From: an uncultured Nostoc sp.
Lineage (GTDB): Bacteria > Cyanobacteriota > Cyanobacteriia > Cyanobacteriales > Nostocaceae
Direction of reading: 5' to 3'
Assembly (NCBI RefSeq): GCF_937863485.1
Contig: NZ_CALMFY010000162.1
Location: forward strand, 7,377-71,376
DNA length: 64,000 bases
Positions 44,456-53,472 of the stretch are shown piece by piece (position 1 is the first letter of the stretch; the number at the start of each line of letters is the position of its first letter). The translations under genes and the position numbers were made by a program. The notes beneath the pieces were generated by a model, which searched no databases, had not been told where the DNA came from, and saw only the letters and a program-made list of their open reading frames with translations.

Positions 44456-44695
44456 ATGGTGACTGCTAAAATGATGCAACAGCTCTGGGCTATAATCGAA
44501 TCTACCCAGGTCAGCACCCTGCTCCAGTTTGACGATGCTGCTTTAGTACAATTGCTCCTCCAGCAGTTAAAAGTTAAGCAGGGGATTGATGCCCAGGCAG
44601 ATAGCACCCTCAATACTTATATAGAATCTAAACTGCCCCTGATTCGCGATACAGCTGAAGGTCGATTATCCTTCGGGCAAGGCGGTAATGATTAG
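44456..44695 (+). CDS. Conserved hypothetical small helical protein
   Basis: A 79-residue all-helical soluble protein (MMQQLWAIIESTQVSTLLQF; LPLIRDTAEGRL). It resembles a short protein I associate with cyanobacterial genomes, but it has no named function. It is followed 63 bp later by another small gene on the same strand. It is probably not part of the secretion cluster because a hairpin and 350 bp intervene. Confidence 0.65.
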   Translation: MVTAKMMQQLWAIIESTQVSTLLQFDDAALVQLLLQQLKVKQGIDAQADSTLNTYIESKLPLIRDTAEGRLSFGQGGND

Positions 44696-44758
44696 CACGA
44701 GAAATCAAATAATTGCTCACTGCCAAGCATACGCTCATAGTTCAAACAGTGGAATATT

Positions 44759-45016
44759 ATGAATCACTGGCTAGTAATTGCCCTGGTAGCTTATCTAATT
44801 GGAGCAGCGATTGAAGGGGTGAGTACAGCCAGTCAGTTATCTCATTCAGTGCCAGAACTAGCTAAAAGTACACAAGCTCATCCTTCAGATTCTGCTACTC
44901 CGCCTAGTTCGAGTTGGCGAGTTGTAGCCGCCATCGCCTCAGTAAGTATCTGTGGAGCTTTTTTGTGGCCTTGCCGTCTTTTCCACCGTTTAATTAAAGG
45001 GAACGTTCATTCATAA
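44759..45016 (+). CDS. Hypothetical small membrane protein
   Basis: An 85-residue protein with an N-terminal helix (about 4-22, LVIALVAYLIGAAIEGV), a Ser/Pro-rich middle and a second hydrophobic stretch (about 58-75). Not recognised. It converges on plsY, with 54 bp between stops. Confidence 0.6.
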   Translation: MNHWLVIALVAYLIGAAIEGVSTASQLSHSVPELAKSTQAHPSDSATPPSSSWRVVAAIASVSICGAFLWPCRLFHRLIKGNVHS

Positions 45017-45070
45017 GCCTAACTCGGCTGAAGCATGGGGCAAAAAATATATCTATTTGCGGTTGGTTAA

Positions 45071-45748
45071 TTATCCAATTTGTTCTGGTGTCTCTACATT
45101 TTGCCCAATTTTTGGCTCTGTTCCCGCAAGCAGTCGTTCAATATTAGTGCGATGGCGCAAAATCACATACAATCCACCGGCAATCCCAAATAGAACATAG
45201 GGTAACGGTTGATGCAAAAGTATCATGAAAATGGAAACAGTGATCGCACCTGCAATTGAACTCAAAGAGACAAGCCGTGATATCGCCACAACGACGGCAA
45301 ACACACCCGCTGTTGCTAAACCTACCTGCCAACTCATTGCCAATAAAATTCCCAGGCTAATAGCAACAGATTTACCACCGGTAAAGCCCAAAAAAATCGA
45401 TTTACTATGTCCCAGGATGGCAGCTAACCCTACTATTGTTACCAACCAGGGTTGCCACACTTGTGCATCTACCGTTGAGGGGATAAAATTTTGACTGGGT
45501 GCAAAATTGAATAACCAATAAACTAGAGCGATCGCTAATACTCCCTTTAAAGAATCAAGTACTAAAACCAATGCTCCTGGCCCTTTCCCCAAGGTTCTTA
45601 GTACATTAGTTGCACCAGTGGAACCTGAACCAACTTCCCGAATATCAATACCTTTTAACTGCTTCACAGCAATGTACCCAGTGGGAAAAGAACCCAGCAG
45701 GTAGGCTATGACCACAATTGCCCCACATCCGGTTAACCAAATAGCCAT
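45071..45748 (-). CDS. plsY: Acyl-phosphate:glycerol-3-phosphate acyltransferase PlsY
   Basis: Catalyses the first acylation of glycerol 3-phosphate from acyl phosphate in membrane lipid synthesis. The 225 residues have five to seven membrane helices and the PlsY motifs: GSFPTGYI near 19, GSGSTGATNVLR near 41 (phosphate-binding), GHSKSIFLGFTGGKSVA near 112, and a final RHRTNIERLL. Upstream lies the DUF3086 gene on the same strand with 77 bp between, so they may be co-transcribed. Confidence 0.95.
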   Translation of the reverse strand: MAIWLTGCGAIVVIAYLLGSFPTGYIAVKQLKGIDIREVGSGSTGATNVLRTLGKGPGALVLVLDSLKGVLAIALVYWLFNFAPSQNFIPSTVDAQVWQPWLVTIVGLAAILGHSKSIFLGFTGGKSVAISLGILLAMSWQVGLATAGVFAVVVAISRLVSLSSIAGAITVSIFMILLHQPLPYVLFGIAGGLYVILRHRTNIERLLAGTEPKIGQNVETPEQIG

Positions 45749-45825
45749 AATAAAATTTAAAATTCACTCATTCAAAATTCAAAAAAGTCCAGAGAAATAG
45801 CTTTTAGCTCTGGACTATTGACTAA

Positions 45826-47106
45826 TTAAAAGTCATCATCATAGTTTCTCACGGTTTTAGGGTCAGGGGCAAAGGCTAACCACAGAGGAAATTGCAGTAG
45901 TGACAAACTGATTTGCTCCTCTGAATCGTCAATGATAATTAAGGGCAGTTGATTGGCCTTCGTCAATCGGTCTGCTTTCTGAGCCAGAGCATCAGACGCC
46001 TCAAATAATACCACACCTCGGTCTGGTCCGAAATCTGGGCGACCGATTCCCAGACAGTCTTGCAAACCGCGCCGCCATTCACCTAATCGCTCCGGTGTAT
46101 TAGCTAAAACTAAAGTACGAACGCGATCGCCATACAGCTTGTGTAATATCGAAATTGCGGCTGAGGCAATTAGGATATTCTGTAAGCGGCTCCCCATTGT
46201 CCGTAAACCACCCCGTCCCCCTTGGGTAAAAAACCAGTTGGAGACTCGTTCTGCGTGGATTGGTTCAAAGGTTCGGCGTAGTTGCCACGCTGGCCCGTAG
46301 TAATCTGGTTTGTTGCGATATTGGTCAATTAGGCGGCGAATTTGCTTTGTAGTATCTTGAAATTGCTGTTGGGCAAATTGGGGTATTCCAGGTTGGGGTT
46401 CAACTGGTTTAGCCTCTTTTACAGATGGTTTTTCTCGTTCCACTACACTTGGTGTCAGTTGCAACTGTTCAGCGGCTGCGGCCAAATCCTGTAAGCTACC
46501 TGTGAGATAGTCTTTAAAACCCTGCACCCGAATTGCCAAGTCTTGGGATGCTCCGGCAAAAGTGGTTCGCATCTCGTTGCGGATACGTTCTTGACGGCGT
46601 TCTAGCTGTTCTACAGAAATTTGCAGCGCTTGTTTGCGTTGTTCTAATTGCACCAGTGACTCTTGCACAAGCCGTCCCAGTGAGGTTTGAGTTTCAGTCA
46701 CTTGTGACTGAAGGTTTTTGTAAGAAGCTTGCAGCTTGGCTATTTCTTCCTTGAGGGCAGCTTCAGCGCTCTGCAACTCTGCCACTCGCTGCTCTGCCTC
46801 TGCGTATAATGAATTATTTCCTGATCCGATTTTTGACCCCAGTCCGACATTTCCTGCTTCTAACTGTGCTACAAACTCGCCATTTGAATTTTCTGTTAGC
46901 TCTACTGTAGAATCTACCACTTCTGCATTGGAGATGAGTGGCTCAAAAGTTGCGTAGTCTGGTGATGAGCTAATGGCTGCTGTTTCTACCACTAACTCAA
47001 CAGATGGATTTACTGGATGTTCAACTGCATTGTTCTGTTCTTGTTTTTCTGCCAACCGCTCATCAATTGGTTCTGGGGTTTGAGATTCCTCTGGGTTCAT
47101 AAACAA
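45826..47106 (-). CDS. DUF3086 domain-containing protein
   Basis: A 426-residue cyanobacterial protein. The N-terminal 95 residues are acidic and low-complexity; residues about 105-205 are a strong coiled coil (Glu/Gln/Leu heptads); the C-terminal 200 residues form the DUF3086 domain with TKQIRRLIDQYR, ERVSNWFFTQGGRG and IIIDDSEEQISLSLLQFPLW. Function is unknown. An alternative start at 47100 is possible (MNPEESQ). Confidence 0.85.
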   Translation of the reverse strand: MFMNPEESQTPEPIDERLAEKQEQNNAVEHPVNPSVELVVETAAISSSPDYATFEPLISNAEVVDSTVELTENSNGEFVAQLEAGNVGLGSKIGSGNNSLYAEAEQRVAELQSAEAALKEEIAKLQASYKNLQSQVTETQTSLGRLVQESLVQLEQRKQALQISVEQLERRQERIRNEMRTTFAGASQDLAIRVQGFKDYLTGSLQDLAAAAEQLQLTPSVVEREKPSVKEAKPVEPQPGIPQFAQQQFQDTTKQIRRLIDQYRNKPDYYGPAWQLRRTFEPIHAERVSNWFFTQGGRGGLRTMGSRLQNILIASAAISILHKLYGDRVRTLVLANTPERLGEWRRGLQDCLGIGRPDFGPDRGVVLFEASDALAQKADRLTKANQLPLIIIDDSEEQISLSLLQFPLWLAFAPDPKTVRNYDDDF

Positions 47107-47332
47107 TAGTGTAATTCCTATGACGCGAATAAATAGCTTTCAGAAATATTACAATTGACCTGCCATAAAAGTCCTGAGTCATGAGTGCTGAGTTACGAGT
47201 CTAGAGCAAAACGACTCAGCACAGATGGTACTTATACCAATTATTTGTGAAGCTGCACAAAATCAAGCTTGGTCAGACTTGGGGATTTTGCCCCAAGTTC
47301 TGGGGCAACCTCATAGGTAATCAATATCAGCA

Positions 47333-47749
47333 CTAAGTACGTGGACAACGTTGTTCTAAGCAATTTTTCAAGGTATTGGGGTCAAATAAAATCGGCAAAA
47401 AGTGAATGCTTTTAATTTCTTTAAAGTAAAACAGGATGGGGACTCCACTCCAAAATATCCGCCAGTTTTGCCATTCCTGGTAGGGAAAGCGCCGAATCCA
47501 TTTTTCGCCTCTGTAAATATCTAAGTCGGTGGCGGTAAATTGTAAACGCAGCGTTAACGCCTGAAACATGAGAAACAAACCAAACAGTGTGAAAACGGAA
47601 CCTACCAACGGTTGTACCAACAGTAGTGGAATGGCGGCAATCACCAATACTATAGGTATATTGTAACTAGGCTTAAGTTCCACAGTTGATGTGGAGTTAG
47701 GAGCAAATGAACTGGTCACAGTCTTAAATCCTGCTTTATTAGTAGGCAT
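47333..47749 (-). CDS. DUF3119 family membrane protein
   Basis: A 138-residue protein with two membrane helices (about 28-70) and a C-terminal PH-like region (IYRGEKWIRRFPYQEWQNWR). It lies downstream of the MlaE-type permease on the same strand, a neighbour relation I remember as common in cyanobacteria, which suggests a link to envelope lipid transport. That link is an inference. Confidence 0.78.
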   Translation of the reverse strand: MPTNKAGFKTVTSSFAPNSTSTVELKPSYNIPIVLVIAAIPLLLVQPLVGSVFTLFGLFLMFQALTLRLQFTATDLDIYRGEKWIRRFPYQEWQNWRIFWSGVPILFYFKEIKSIHFLPILFDPNTLKNCLEQRCPRT

Positions 47750-47787
47750 CTCTCCTATTTTAAGAGTTAGGAGTAAGGAGTTTTAAC

Positions 47788-47856
47788 TCATAACCGGAGG
47801 CGGAGCGTCTCCGGCTCCGCTCTTAACCGGAGGCGGAGCGTCTCCGGCTTTGCTCC
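47788..47856. repeat. Tandem GC-rich palindromic repeats
   Basis: Two copies of CCGGAGGCGGAGCGTCTCCGG about 36 bp apart between the lipid permease and DUF3119 genes. A related degenerate copy lies near 50748-50780 after sppA (GGAGCGGAGCCAAAGACGCT). Each can fold into a hairpin and may attenuate the operon. Confidence 0.75.
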
Positions 47857-47862
47857 TAACTT

Positions 47863-48660
47863 TTATAGGCCTTGCAAGAATGCACTGCCAGTCCCCTGAA
47901 ACATTAACCAAGAAAGAAAGAAGTTGCTAACAAATATAATCAGTAAGGCAGTCACAACAGCAGTTGTGGTTGACTGTCCTACACCTTTGGCTCCTCCTGT
48001 TGTCGTCAACCCCCAACTGCAACCAATTATGGCGATTAAAATGCCAAAGCAACACGCCTTAATCATGGCGCTCAAAATATCCCAGATACCAAGAAAGTTA
48101 CGGGCTGAGTCTAGAAATACCGTATCAGACAGGCTGTAGATATTTATCGCAATTATTAATCCCCCGAACATCCCTGTTACCAAAGACAAGAGGGTTAAAA
48201 TTGGTAGCATTAAACAGCAAGCAAGGACGCGGGGGATAACCAGGTAATCGATTGGATCTGTTCTTAACATCAACATGGCATCGATTTGTTCTGTGACCCG
48301 CATGGTACCGATTTCGGCTGCAAAGGCAGAACCAACTCGCCCCGCCAAAACCACTGCTGTCAACACGGGAGCGAGTTCTCGTGTCAACGCGACAGAAAGC
48401 ACTCCGCCGATAATGTTTCCTGCGCCAAAGTTGATAAATTCCCGCGCCACCTGAATGGTAAACACTGCGCCAACGAAAATAGCCGTCAATAGAGCAATAA
48501 ATAGGGAATCTGGCCCAACTGCTGCCATTTGTTGCAAGGTGTTGCGCCGATGGATTTTGCCCCTCAATAGGTGAACTAGTACTTGCCCACCCAGAAAAAT
48601 CGCTGCCAGCAGCCGCTGACTCCATTCTCCTAAACTGGATTTGGATGTAGTCTGGTTCAA
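47863..48660 (-). CDS. MlaE family lipid ABC transporter permease
   Basis: A 265-residue membrane permease with about five helices. The signature AAEIGTMRVTEQIDAMLMLRTD (split by family as EIGTMRVTEQIDAL) identifies the MlaE/TGD1 family, which moves phospholipids between membranes with an ATPase and an MCE substrate-binding protein. Neither partner gene is adjacent, as is usual in cyanobacteria. The DUF3119 gene follows downstream. Confidence 0.9.
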   Translation of the reverse strand: MNQTTSKSSLGEWSQRLLAAIFLGGQVLVHLLRGKIHRRNTLQQMAAVGPDSLFIALLTAIFVGAVFTIQVAREFINFGAGNIIGGVLSVALTRELAPVLTAVVLAGRVGSAFAAEIGTMRVTEQIDAMLMLRTDPIDYLVIPRVLACCLMLPILTLLSLVTGMFGGLIIAINIYSLSDTVFLDSARNFLGIWDILSAMIKACCFGILIAIIGCSWGLTTTGGAKGVGQSTTTAVVTALLIIFVSNFFLSWLMFQGTGSAFLQGL

Positions 48661-49078
48661 TGTTCTGTAGCTAACTCGGTAACTGCCTTAAGAATAGCGG
48701 AAGTCGTTGAGAATAGGGAATGGGGACTGGCGACTGGGGCATTGGTTATTTCCCCCATCTCCCTGATCTCCCCATACCCCCAACGGGGTTGAATATTAAC
48801 TTAGATTAAAGATGCTCTCAGAAAATGAAGCTGTTGTTAAACATACTGCAAACCAATAAATAGGTACTAGCCTTGGCTATAACCTTGAGTTTACAAGGTT
48901 TTCGTAGATTTAAGTCATTTTTTATATCCCCAGCATGTGCTGTAACTGGTAGCCGTTTCTTTTAATGAAAACTTAAGATTTTTGACAGATTGTCTGCTCT
49001 GAAGCGATCGCACGTATTGTAGAAAATGACAAACCGCTATCGAGCTATTGTCATCTCTACTTACGGAGTTTGTCCTAA
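48661..49078. other. Divergent promoter region, no gene seen
   Basis: About 420 bp between the permease (minus) and the 98-aa protein (plus). AT-rich with one HIP1 site; no RNA or operator recognised. Confidence 0.45.
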
Positions 49079-49375
49079 ATGACTATTTTCATTAACTTTC
49101 TCCGCTCTTTACTACTTACGATCATTTTTAGTTTTGTCGCTCCCATGTTACTCGTTGGCGGCGGATTGTTCCTTTTATCCCTCATCGGTCACTTCCCCGG
49201 TTTACAAGAGTTAACTGAGGCGATCGCTACTCAGATTATGCATTTTCTCGCCACCTTTGGCAGTGGAACTCCCCTCCGGGGATTATTTGTGATTAGCTTG
49301 ACCTGGAGTTTCGTCGGGGCACTGTTTGATATGTACGCTTATTATCGGTGTCAAATTTTACGAATTGATTCATAA
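49079..49375 (+). CDS. Hypothetical membrane protein, 98 aa
   Basis: Two long hydrophobic helices (about 7-36 and 68-88) joined by a short helical loop with HFPGLQELTEAIATQIM. Not recognised as a named family. It stands alone, upstream of sppA by about 540 bp. Confidence 0.65.
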   Translation: MTIFINFLRSLLLTIIFSFVAPMLLVGGGLFLLSLIGHFPGLQELTEAIATQIMHFLATFGSGTPLRGLFVISLTWSFVGALFDMYAYYRCQILRIDS

Positions 49376-49919
49376 GTAGTGCAAATTCCTTCGTCAGGTG
49401 CTCATAGGCTGTACAACAAAAGAAAAAGTGATATTTCCAAAAGTGAAAGTACTACTGGTCTTAACCTAAATAGGGATTAGTGTTGCTGAATGAATTTTTA
49501 TTGATTAAATTAAGTACCAAAATTCTTGACTAAATACTTATTATTCATTAGTTATTAGTTATTAATTACTGACGACTAGTACAGGTGCGCGACCGTAGCA
49601 AATCAATTATCAAGAGGTCAAAAAGATAAATTATCAAGGGTTTTAAAATTTTGAATTCTGCAAAACCGCTAAAAAAGTCTGTGCTAAATTACCACGTTTG
49701 ACGCTAAACTAGAGTTTGGCATTTTGTGTTAGCTAAAATCTTTAAGGACTTGATTAGTATTTATCGAGAATATCAAAAAAAACTCCCTGTAAAATATAAA
49801 AATTTCCTTAAAATCCTGACCAGCACAGTGCCGACTCATGTTTCTTAACAGAGCAAAGCAAGTCGTGTGACCTCTGGGCATCTTATATTGAATTATATTA
49901 CGAGGTATGTTGACAACTC
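49376..49919. other. Non-coding region before sppA
   Basis: AT-rich; contains short direct repeats TTATCAAG (about 49606-49640). No credible reading frame or RNA. Confidence 0.45.
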
Positions 49920-50741
49920 ATGATTTGGCCGTTTAAGCCCAAGTTTAGAAAACAAATTGCGCGGATTGAAATTACTGGTGCGATCGCCGGTGCTACTCGC
50001 AAACGCGTCCTAGAAGCCCTGAAAACTATAGAAGAAAAAAAGTTTCCGGCATTATTGCTACGTATTGATAGTCCTGGCGGTACAGTCGGAGATTCCCAAG
50101 AAATCTACAGCGCCTTGAAGCGTTTGCGCGAAAAAATTAAAATCGTCGCTAGCTTTGGCAATATTTCGGCTTCTGGAGGAGTCTACATCGGCATGGGAGC
50201 CGAACACATCGTAGCTAACCCAGGTACGATTACAGGTAGTATCGGTGTGATTTTGCGTGGGAATAACTTAGAACGCTTGCTAGAAAAAATCGGTGTTTCC
50301 TTCATGGTAATTAAGTCTGGCCCTTATAAAGACATTTTGGCTTTTGACCGGGAACTGACTCAACCAGAAGCAAACATCCTGCAAGAGTTGATTGACACAA
50401 GTTATCAGCAGTTTGTCCAAACGGTAGCTGATGGCCGTTCTTTAGCAGTAGAAACTGTGAAAAGTTTCGCCGATGGTCGGATTTTTACTGGACAGCAAGC
50501 CCTAGAGTTGGGTGTTGTAGACCGCCTGGGTACAGAAGAAGATGCCCGTCGCTGGACAGCAGAACTGGTCGGTCTTGATCCGGAAAAAACTCTCTGCTAT
50601 ACCCTAGAAGAACGTAAACCTTTATTGAGTCGCCTTTTACCAGGAAGTCGTCAGGTTTCATCAGGAATTGGGGCTGGTATTGATTGGCTCGAATTTGAAA
50701 TGTCTACCAGTGGTTTACCGTTGTGGTTATATCGACCCTAG
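49920..50741 (+). CDS. sppA: Signal peptide peptidase SppA
   Basis: Membrane serine protease that degrades cleaved signal peptides, of the short (single-domain, S49) type. The 273 residues show RIDSPGGTVGDSQEIY near residue 48, the nucleophile Ser in ISASGGVYIGMGA (near 82), and the general-base Lys in SGPYKDIL (near 134). No N-terminal membrane anchor is evident, unlike the long thylakoid SppA1. A spaced aroH follows. Confidence 0.93.
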   Translation: MIWPFKPKFRKQIARIEITGAIAGATRKRVLEALKTIEEKKFPALLLRIDSPGGTVGDSQEIYSALKRLREKIKIVASFGNISASGGVYIGMGAEHIVANPGTITGSIGVILRGNNLERLLEKIGVSFMVIKSGPYKDILAFDRELTQPEANILQELIDTSYQQFVQTVADGRSLAVETVKSFADGRIFTGQQALELGVVDRLGTEEDARRWTAELVGLDPEKTLCYTLEERKPLLSRLLPGSRQVSSGIGAGIDWLEFEMSTSGLPLWLYRP

Positions 50742-50868
50742 TATGAGTTAGGAGCGGAGCCAAAGACGCTCCGCCTCTGGTTATGAGTGAGGAGTTATGA
50801 GTTAAAAATCTTACTTCTCATTCTTAACTCCTAACTCCTCACTTTTGTGTTTTAAGGAGGATTTTGGC

Positions 50869-51282
50869 GTGGACTGGCAAATGCGGGCTATTCGCGGAGC
50901 AACAACTGCTTCAGAAAATACTGTTGAGGCAATCCGAGAGGTGGTGACAGAACTACTAGATGAGCTGGAAAACCGGAATCAATTCCAGCTGAGGGACATG
51001 ATTAGTGTGACTTTCTCTGTGACACGTGATTTAGACGTAGTTTTTCCAGCTGCGATCGCTAGAGCGCGTCCTGGTTGGGATAATGTGGCCATGTTGGATG
51101 TGCAGCAAATGCATGTCGAAGGCAGCTTACAGCGCTGCATTCGGTTCCTAATCCACACCTATCTGCCAGCCTCCGCCTCAATTCATCATATCTATTTACG
51201 CAACGCCGCTAGCTTGCGTCCAGACTGGAGTTTGCCCCAGACTTTACAAGCATCACAGCAAGCAGTTAAGTCAAAAGTGTAA
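50869..51282 (+). CDS. aroH: Chorismate mutase, AroH type
   Basis: Rearranges chorismate to prephenate for Phe and Tyr synthesis. The 137 residues fit the monofunctional AroH fold: MRAIRGATTASENT at the N-terminus, then SVTFSVTRDLD (active-site Arg), ARPGWDNVAMLDVQQM and a final IRFLIHTY and YLRNA. A GTG start at 50869 is chosen because AAGGAGG lies at 50854-50860 with 8-base spacing; the ATG five codons in is an alternative. Confidence 0.93.
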   Translation: MDWQMRAIRGATTASENTVEAIREVVTELLDELENRNQFQLRDMISVTFSVTRDLDVVFPAAIARARPGWDNVAMLDVQQMHVEGSLQRCIRFLIHTYLPASASIHHIYLRNAASLRPDWSLPQTLQASQQAVKSKV

Positions 51283-51380
51283 AATACTCATATTAATAAA
51301 TAAAAGCGAACTGCTAAGAACGCCAAGGAAACGAATCGTCATCATTTATAGAGAATTGGTATTAGAGCGATGTAGATTTT

Positions 51381-51561
51381 ATGACTCAACGCTTAGATTT
51401 CAGAGTAGATATTGAAGAAGCCATAAAAACGCTAAACCTTTCTTGCAGTGATTTCTGACTGAAAAGATAGAATACTTAAAATCAAATCGTGAAAACGTCA
51501 AATCGGTTCAGCATTTTTAAACAGCCAACCACTTTTCAAACAACCTCTAAGACAACTATAG
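51381..51561 (+). pseudogene. Frameshifted remnant of a small protein gene
   Basis: An ATG frame reads MTQRLDFRVDIEEAIKTLNL and stops at TGA 51456-51458. A +1 shift near the stop gives LTEKIEYLKSNRENVKSVQH, and a second shift near 51517 gives LNSQPLFKQPLRQL. The joined reading is one coherent polar protein, so I infer two single-base indels. The family is not recognised and chance cannot be excluded. Confidence 0.3.
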
Positions 51562-51601
51562 CTAGGATAAGAAGGTAGTCTGTCGCAGACAAGCTAACTA
51601 T

Positions 51602-51871
51602 ATGACATCCACATCACGTGTTGTTCATAGCGACCCTGATATATTGGGAGGAACACCTGTTTTTATTGATACTCGTGTGCCGATAAAAACCTTGCTTGAT
51701 TACCTAGAAGCGGGTGACTCACTGGATGAGTTTTTAGATCACTTTCCCAGTGTCAGCCGTGAGCAAGCGATGTCTACGACGGGCTACGCCTACGCCACTC
51801 TCGAATTAGCAAAGGAAATGCTGACCGCCTATGGCGAATTCTGCTTGATGAGTGTGTTCCACGACCCTTGA
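51602..51871 (+). CDS. DUF433 antitoxin-like protein, altered C-terminus
   Basis: An 89-residue protein with the DUF433 pattern HSDPDILGGTPVF then TRVPIKTLLDYLEAG and FPSVSREQA, an antitoxin-like DNA-binding family paired with PIN-like toxins. Two oddities: a 21-bp insertion of heptamer repeat at 51767-51795 encodes STTGYAY between REQA and LELAKEM; and after LTAY a one-base insertion shifts the frame, so the ending GEFCLMSVFHDP is not the normal short terminus. It still could repress its promoter. Confidence 0.75.
   Translation: MTSTSRVVHSDPDILGGTPVFIDTRVPIKTLLDYLEAGDSLDEFLDHFPSVSREQAMSTTGYAYATLELAKEMLTAYGEFCLMSVFHDP
51767..51795. repeat. Heptamer-type repeat within the DUF433 gene
   Basis: GCGATGTCTACGACGGGCTACGCC plus TACGC, a block type otherwise seen between genes in this window (compare 3711-3760). 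It adds about seven codons in frame. Confidence 0.65.
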
Positions 51872-52158
51872 GGCGTGAACTCACTGATTATGAGGTACGT
51901 ACAGTTGTGGAAATGGGATGGTCAGGCAAAAAGAATGGTGAACTTTTGCAATTGATGGTGCAAGAGAGTTTCACGGTTCTCCTGACAACAGACCAAAACT
52001 TACGATATCAGCAAAATTTGCAACAGGCTGGAGTTGCAGTCGTTGTTCTGGTGGCGTTTAGTAATCGCCTGCTTGATTTGCTTCCATTGATACCCAGTGT
52101 TTGTAGTGTCCTAGAAAAGATCGCTCCGGGTGTGGTTGTTGAAATCAGAGATTTTTGA
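51868..52158 (+). pseudogene. PIN-like (DUF5615) toxin lacking its N-terminus
   Basis: The frame RRELTDYEVRTVVEMGWSGK then KNGELLQLM and FTVLLTTDQNLRYQQNL is the body of a DUF5615 PIN-like nuclease toxin. The expected N-terminus, RILLDECVPRP with the first acidic active-site residue, is present in this frame from 51837 but the family's ATG (at 51833) is out of frame by one extra G. Without that start, only weak TTG initiation at 51868 remains, which would lack the Asp. I infer an inactivated toxin. Confidence 0.7.
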
Positions 52159-52202
52159 CGCGTTGGGGTAGCCCGCCGTAGGCATCGCTTTATGCAACAA
52201 CT

Positions 52203-53102
52203 TTATTCTTTGTGGTGATCAAACCGAATTCCTAAAAAAATGTCATAAACAAACTCAAAAAAGTCCTTTTTTTGTAACAATCCTGAAGTTTGATAACATC
52301 CTTTTTTATCTAAAAGTGGCTTCATCACATAGTATGCAGGCTGGTAATTATACCAAGGAATAGAAGGCCATAGATGATGAATTAAGTGGTAATTCTGTCC
52401 CATAATCAGAATATTCAGAATTGGGTTAGGATAAACGCGAGCATTTTTCCAGCGATCGCGCTCCGCAAAAGGACGATGGGGCAAATAGTCAAAAAATAAT
52501 CCCAGTGCTATTCCCACCACAAAAGCCGGTATAAACCAAAAATTGAGAATATAACCCAAAAAGTGGTATTGCACTGATATATAAACAATTACACCAACAA
52601 TCAAGCGGCTGATGAACCATTCTAGTAGCTCATATTTACGCCACAGTCGCCGTTGAAAGAAAAACACCTCGTGGTACAAAAACCGCACCGCAATCAGCCA
52701 CAGCGGACCACCCGTAGAGACATAATGATCTGGGTCGTCCTTGGGATGGTTGACATGGCCATGATGCTGCAAATGCACCCGCGTAAACACTGGAAAAGCA
52801 AAAGCTAGCATCAATGCACTGCCATGCCCTAACATCGCATTTATTACCCGGTTGCGATGGGCAGATTGGTGACAAGCGTCGTGAATTACAGTCCCAGCAC
52901 AATGCAAGGCAATAGTATTAACACAAAAGCACAACCAGTGCGGCCATTCCCAAAGCCAGTAACCAAAGCTAGATAACACCAGCATTGCCACAGCTACGAA
53001 AAACAGCAGTAGCGTGCGATTGAAATCACCAGGAGGCGCTAAAAATTCCTTGGGTGGGATTGTCAGTGGCTTTTGTGCCTCCGATGCGATTTTCTCTAAC
53101 AT
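52203..53102 (-). CDS. crtR: Beta-carotene hydroxylase CrtR
   Basis: Di-iron membrane hydroxylase making zeaxanthin from beta-carotene (and acting on other carotenoids). The 299 residues have four membrane helices and the three His boxes of the fatty-acid-hydroxylase type: HDACHQSAH (near 78), HLQHHGH (near 114) and HLIHH (near 239). The start at 53102 (MLEKIASEA) is chosen over 53120 because AAGGAG lies 4-5 bases upstream. Overall sequence matches cyanobacterial CrtR rather than an acyl desaturase. Confidence 0.9.
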   Translation of the reverse strand: MLEKIASEAQKPLTIPPKEFLAPPGDFNRTLLLFFVAVAMLVLSSFGYWLWEWPHWLCFCVNTIALHCAGTVIHDACHQSAHRNRVINAMLGHGSALMLAFAFPVFTRVHLQHHGHVNHPKDDPDHYVSTGGPLWLIAVRFLYHEVFFFQRRLWRKYELLEWFISRLIVGVIVYISVQYHFLGYILNFWFIPAFVVGIALGLFFDYLPHRPFAERDRWKNARVYPNPILNILIMGQNYHLIHHLWPSIPWYNYQPAYYVMKPLLDKKGCYQTSGLLQKKDFFEFVYDIFLGIRFDHHKE

Positions 53103-53120
53103 TGACTCCTTCTTAACCAA

Positions 53121-53472
53121 ACATTACAAATATACGATAAAGATGAGGAAAGAATAAATTTTTGTAAAGTTTTGTATAGCAAGATTTATCTACAGCTTTG
53201 CATATCAGCAGATGAATAACGCTATGATTCCAGACAAAGCCTAGTCTTTACTGACAAGTAGGGGATGAAAATTCGTAAGAAGTTGATCGGATAAACTCCT
53301 TTGTTGGGAGGATGGATACAAGATTGATGTACTATATCTAGTCTATCCCACAGCCCCCACTCTCCCATAAACCCTCTCTAACTGCTTATATCTATTGATA
53401 TAGCAGTGACTGAAAAGGAGATGCCACTCAAGTTACGATGACTTCCCAGATAGCTCCCTAACTTCAGCCCCT
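53121..53472. other. Divergent promoter region between crtR and pyk
   Basis: About 350 bp, AT-rich. No riboswitch or clear operator seen. GAGATG near 53418 precedes pyk but no strong ribosome binding site is evident. Confidence 0.4.

Noticed and set aside
52203-53102. Acyl-lipid desaturase instead of CrtR
   Set aside because: His boxes alone fit both, but the N-terminal region and His spacing follow beta-carotene hydroxylase and the length is that of CrtR.
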